From assembly GCA_045643185.1 (NCBI GenBank), contig JAZUKH010000082.1, positions 1-7,551 on the forward strand: a stretch of DNA of 7,551 bases. Reading direction: 5' to 3'. Of the stretch, positions 5,901-7,551 are shown in pieces. The stretch is from RGIG464 sp045643185 (GTDB taxonomy: Bacteria > Myxococcota_A > Bradymonadia > UBA4248). The notes beneath the pieces were generated by a model. It searched no databases. It was not told the DNA's origin and saw nothing but the letters and a program-made list of their open reading frames with translations. The translations under genes and the position numbers were made by a program. The number at the start of each line of letters is the position of its first letter. Within the stretch, counting starts at the first letter, position 1.

Positions 5901-6246
5901 TTGTTCGTTTATTCTTGAATAATTTGTTTTGGAGCAGGCCTGGGCCTGCGGCGCGCAGGGGGACGCTGGCGCTCGTCCCCCTTGCAACCCCCGAGCGCTC
6001 TTTTGTCGGCCGTGTGGAACTCGCTTCGCTCAAACATGCCACACGGCCGTACCAAAACCAGGAACAGTTAAGGTAGATCATCGTAAACTAAATTTTGGAG
6101 TCGGCGGCCGCGAACTTGCCTTCGGCTTCGGACAAATCGCGCCCGCTCGCCCCAAATTCAGCCTGCTTGGCTTCGGCTTCGCTACGGCTGACATTTAATT
6201 TCTGATCAGACAAAGCTTCCCCGGCTGAGATGTAATTTTCTAATTT
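5901..6246. other. hairpin-rich middle of the second repeat module, no gene
   Basis: I support no gene in these 346 bases. They carry four perfect inverted repeats close together: TTATTC/GAATAA (5909-5922), GCAGGCC/GGCCTGC (5934-5949), AGGGGGACG/CGTCCCCCT (5957-5982) and an 11-base stem CGGCCGTGTGG/CCACACGGCCG (6007-6049, 21-base loop). The 11-base string CTTCGGCTTCG also occurs twice (6120-6130 and 6171-6181). Short ORFs on both strands cross the block without a Shine-Dalgarno or a recognisable protein pattern. The hairpins are not followed by T-runs. The block is flanked by a 32-base direct repeat on one side and the shared 30-base tail on the other. Confidence 0.65.
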
Positions 6247-6278
6247 TTCTCCTGGCGGGGCCCTGAATTCGTTTGCAA
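6247..6278. repeat. 32-base direct repeat, right copy
   Basis: Exact copy of 5831-5862, 416 bases away, same orientation. Repeat-derived DNA ends here; downstream is the apparently ordinary promoter region of gene 4. Confidence 0.9.
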
Positions 6279-6284
6279 GTGATC

Positions 6285-6344
6285 TAAACGTTTGTTTACG
6301 TGAATGAACTTTTGGTTTTAACGCGGCGGTAGATGCGGTAAACT
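6285..6344 (+). promoter_or_regulatory. rluB: candidate promoter region of gene 4
   Basis: A weak sigma-70-like pair is TTTTAA (6316-6321) and TAAACT (6339-6344) with 17 bases between; the first matches the consensus at three of six positions and the second at four. Upstream is a short perfect dyad TAAAC-GTTT-GTTTA (6285-6298) that could be an operator. A further small hairpin, AGTGC (6354-6358) with GCACT (6366-6370), lies in the presumed leader. All of this is position-based inference. Confidence 0.25.
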
Positions 6345-6385
6345 AGAAAGGTTAGTGCGTTTGAAGCACTGTGGATAACTTTTTT

Positions 6386-6390
6386 AGGAG
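6386..6390 (+). promoter_or_regulatory. rluB: ribosome binding site of gene 4
   Basis: AGGAG lies seven bases before the ATG at 6398. It is a strong match and fixes the start of the pseudouridine synthase gene. Confidence 0.85.
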
Positions 6391-6397
6391 TTGAACT

Positions 6398-7551
6398 ATG
6401 GCAAACAGCAGAGATAATCGCGGACATCAGCCCGAGGAAATGCGTTTACAGAAATTTTTGAGTTTGGCAGGCGTGGCCAGCCGTCGTCATGCCGAAGAAA
6501 TGATCGAAGCCGGCCGCGTGAAGATCAGCGGCCGTGTCGTGAAAGAAATGGGCGTGATGGTGACGCCGGGCAAAAGCCGCGTTGAAGTGGATAACAAGCC
6601 CGTGTTTTATTCGCCGGAACGCACGTATGTCTTGTTCCACAAACCGACGGAGTGCGTGACGACGCTGGACGACCCGGAAGGTCGCACCACGGTCATCGAC
6701 CTGCTGCCGCGCAGCATGCCGCGCGTCTTCCCGGTCGGTCGTCTCGACTGGGATACCGAAGGCCTGTTGTTGCTGACGAACGATGGCGAATTGGCGTATC
6801 GTTTGATGCATCCTGGTTCGAATGTTCCGCGCGTGTATCATGCGAAAGTGCGTGGTGAGCTTAAGGACACGTCGGCTGAGTTTAAGAAACTTCAGGCAGG
6901 TATTGAGCTTGAAGATGGCTTTGCCAAACCGGATCGCGTTTCGATCATCGATTTTACGGGCAACAACACGTGGGTCGAGATTGAGCTTCATATTGGTCGT
7001 AACCGCATCGTCCGTCGTTTGTTTGATGCGATTAACTTCCCGGTGATGAAGCTTCGCCGCGTTTCGTTTGGCAATTTGACGCTGGATGGTCTTTCACTCG
7101 GTTCGTTCCGTGATCTGAACGAGGATGAAGTTCGTGCGCTTTATACAATGTTGGGCGAAGAAAACGTGGATATGCCGAGCGTTCGTTCGAAAGACGGCGT
7201 TCACTATGCGCCTGGTTTCAAACCGGGTGAACGCATGCCGCGTCAGGCAGCGCCGAGTCGTGAAAAATTGGAAGCGAGACGCGAAAGTGGCCGCATCGAC
7301 CGTCGTCCGCGTCCAGGTCGCAACCGTGTGAGCGATGAAGAAGAAAGCGCCGTGAGAGCGCCGCGCCGCGACCGTCGCCAGTTTGAAGATACACGTTATG
7401 ATGTCGACGAAAATCGTTCGTTTAATAGCGACTGGGGCGATACCGACCGTAACGACCGTGGTTCCCGCTCGTTTGATCGCGACGACCGTGGTTCCCGCAA
7501 GTTCGACCGCGACGACCGTGGTCCCCGCAAGTTCGACCGCGACGACCGTGG
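6398..7551 (+). CDS. rluB: 23S rRNA pseudouridine synthase, RluB/RsuA family (3' end outside the window)
   Basis: At least 384 residues; no stop before the window ends. It converts a specific uridine of rRNA to pseudouridine in the cytoplasm; E. coli RluB acts on U2605 of 23S rRNA, and the target here is inferred by family. Residues about 15-62 form an S4 RNA-binding domain (RLQKFLSLAGVASRRHAEEMI, then AGRVKISGRVV). The catalytic domain (about 76-250) has the hallmark GRLDWDTEGLLLLTNDGELA at 114-133, with Asp117 as the catalytic nucleophile, and the later motif GRNRIVRRLFDAINFPVMKLRR at 200-221. The catalytic core is complete. E. coli RluB has 291 residues; here a basic, charged tail from about 260 makes it much longer, ending in 10-residue repeats (352 onward) with consensus [ND]DRG[SP]R[SK]FDR. 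Other family members (RsuA, RluE, RluF) have similar cores; the long basic tail favours RluB. It has its own Shine-Dalgarno and no partner gene in view. Confidence 0.9.
   Translation, partial: MANSRDNRGHQPEEMRLQKFLSLAGVASRRHAEEMIEAGRVKISGRVVKEMGVMVTPGKSRVEVDNKPVFYSPERTYVLFHKPTECVTTLDDPEGRTTVIDLLPRSMPRVFPVGRLDWDTEGLLLLTNDGELAYRLMHPGSNVPRVYHAKVRGELKDTSAEFKKLQAGIELEDGFAKPDRVSIIDFTGNNTWVEIELHIGRNRIVRRLFDAINFPVMKLRRVSFGNLTLDGLSLGSFRDLNEDEVRALYTMLGEENVDMPSVRSKDGVHYAPGFKPGERMPRQAAPSREKLEARRESGRIDRRPRPGRNRVSDEEESAVRAPRRDRRQFEDTRYDVDENRSFNSDWGDTDRNDRGSRSFDRDDRGSRKFDRDDRGPRKFDRDDR
7451..7551 (+). repeat. rluB: 30-base tandem repeats coding the tail of gene 4
   Basis: Three full 30-base units (7451-7480, 7481-7510, 7511-7540) and the first 11 bases of a fourth. 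They are in frame and each encodes ten residues of the form [ND]DRG[SP]R[SK]FDR. Units two and three differ by a single base (TCC to CCC, Ser to Pro); unit one differs more. The window ends inside the array, so its full copy number is not visible. High similarity at DNA level points to recent expansion by slippage or unequal crossing-over. Confidence 0.9.

Noticed and set aside
6007..6049. tRNA or small structured RNA gene at the 11-base stem
   Set aside because: There is no cloverleaf, no T-loop (TTC..A..) or D-loop pattern, and no promoter or T-run terminator nearby; it is kept only as a hairpin.
5929..6198. Open frames across the second module on both strands (89 residues on +, 62 and 38 residues on -)
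   Set aside because: They run through hairpins and short repeats, have low-complexity Pro/Ala/Gly composition, lack Shine-Dalgarno sequences and resemble no protein; most likely chance ORFs in repeat DNA.
7451..7551. CRISPR array
   Set aside because: The 30-base units are directly contiguous, in frame and without unique spacers; they are coding tandem repeats.

Overview
The window (7551 bases, about half G+C by eye) carries four genes, all on the + strand, with intergenic DNA rich in structured repeats. The strand bias, the Sec-type signal peptides, a periplasmic-facing GT-C enzyme and a four-cysteine motif of the form C-x5-C-x5-C-x4-C fit a Gram-negative, delta-proteobacteria-like lineage. 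Myxococcota or Bradymonadota is my best guess. It rests on protein style only, because no rRNA or marker phylogeny is available here.

Layout. Positions 1-379 hold one copy of a 183-base intergenic repeat (44-226) and the leader of gene 1. Gene 1 (380-1357) encodes an exported protein with one PDZ domain and no protease domain. A 232-base gap with several dyads and two leader hairpins precedes gene 2 (1590-2576), an exported protein I do not recognise; a clear Rho-independent terminator follows it (2597-2624). Gene 3 (2692-5661) encodes a 989-residue multi-pass protein built like a GT-C glycosyltransferase of the ArnT/PMT type, with a large soluble insertion and a large C-terminal extracytoplasmic part. 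The 736-base gap 5662-6397 is almost entirely repeat-derived. Gene 4 (6398 to the window end) is a 23S rRNA pseudouridine synthase of the RluB/RsuA family. It runs off the edge inside a tandemly repeated Arg/Asp/Gly-rich tail.

How it works together. Genes 1-3 all concern the cell envelope, but each has its own ribosome binding site and wide spacing, and a terminator separates genes 2 and 3, so they do not look like one operon. Gene 4 is a housekeeping RNA-modification gene, unrelated to them.

The least ordinary part is the repeat DNA. Two copies of the 183-base element lie in opposite orientation on either side of genes 1-3, about 89% identical by hand alignment. Each can fold into a long interrupted stem that shows at least one compensatory base-pair change. 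Next to the second copy is another module sharing its leading 32 bases and a 30-base tail but with a different, hairpin-rich middle. No transposase, CRISPR array, tRNA or rRNA was seen.
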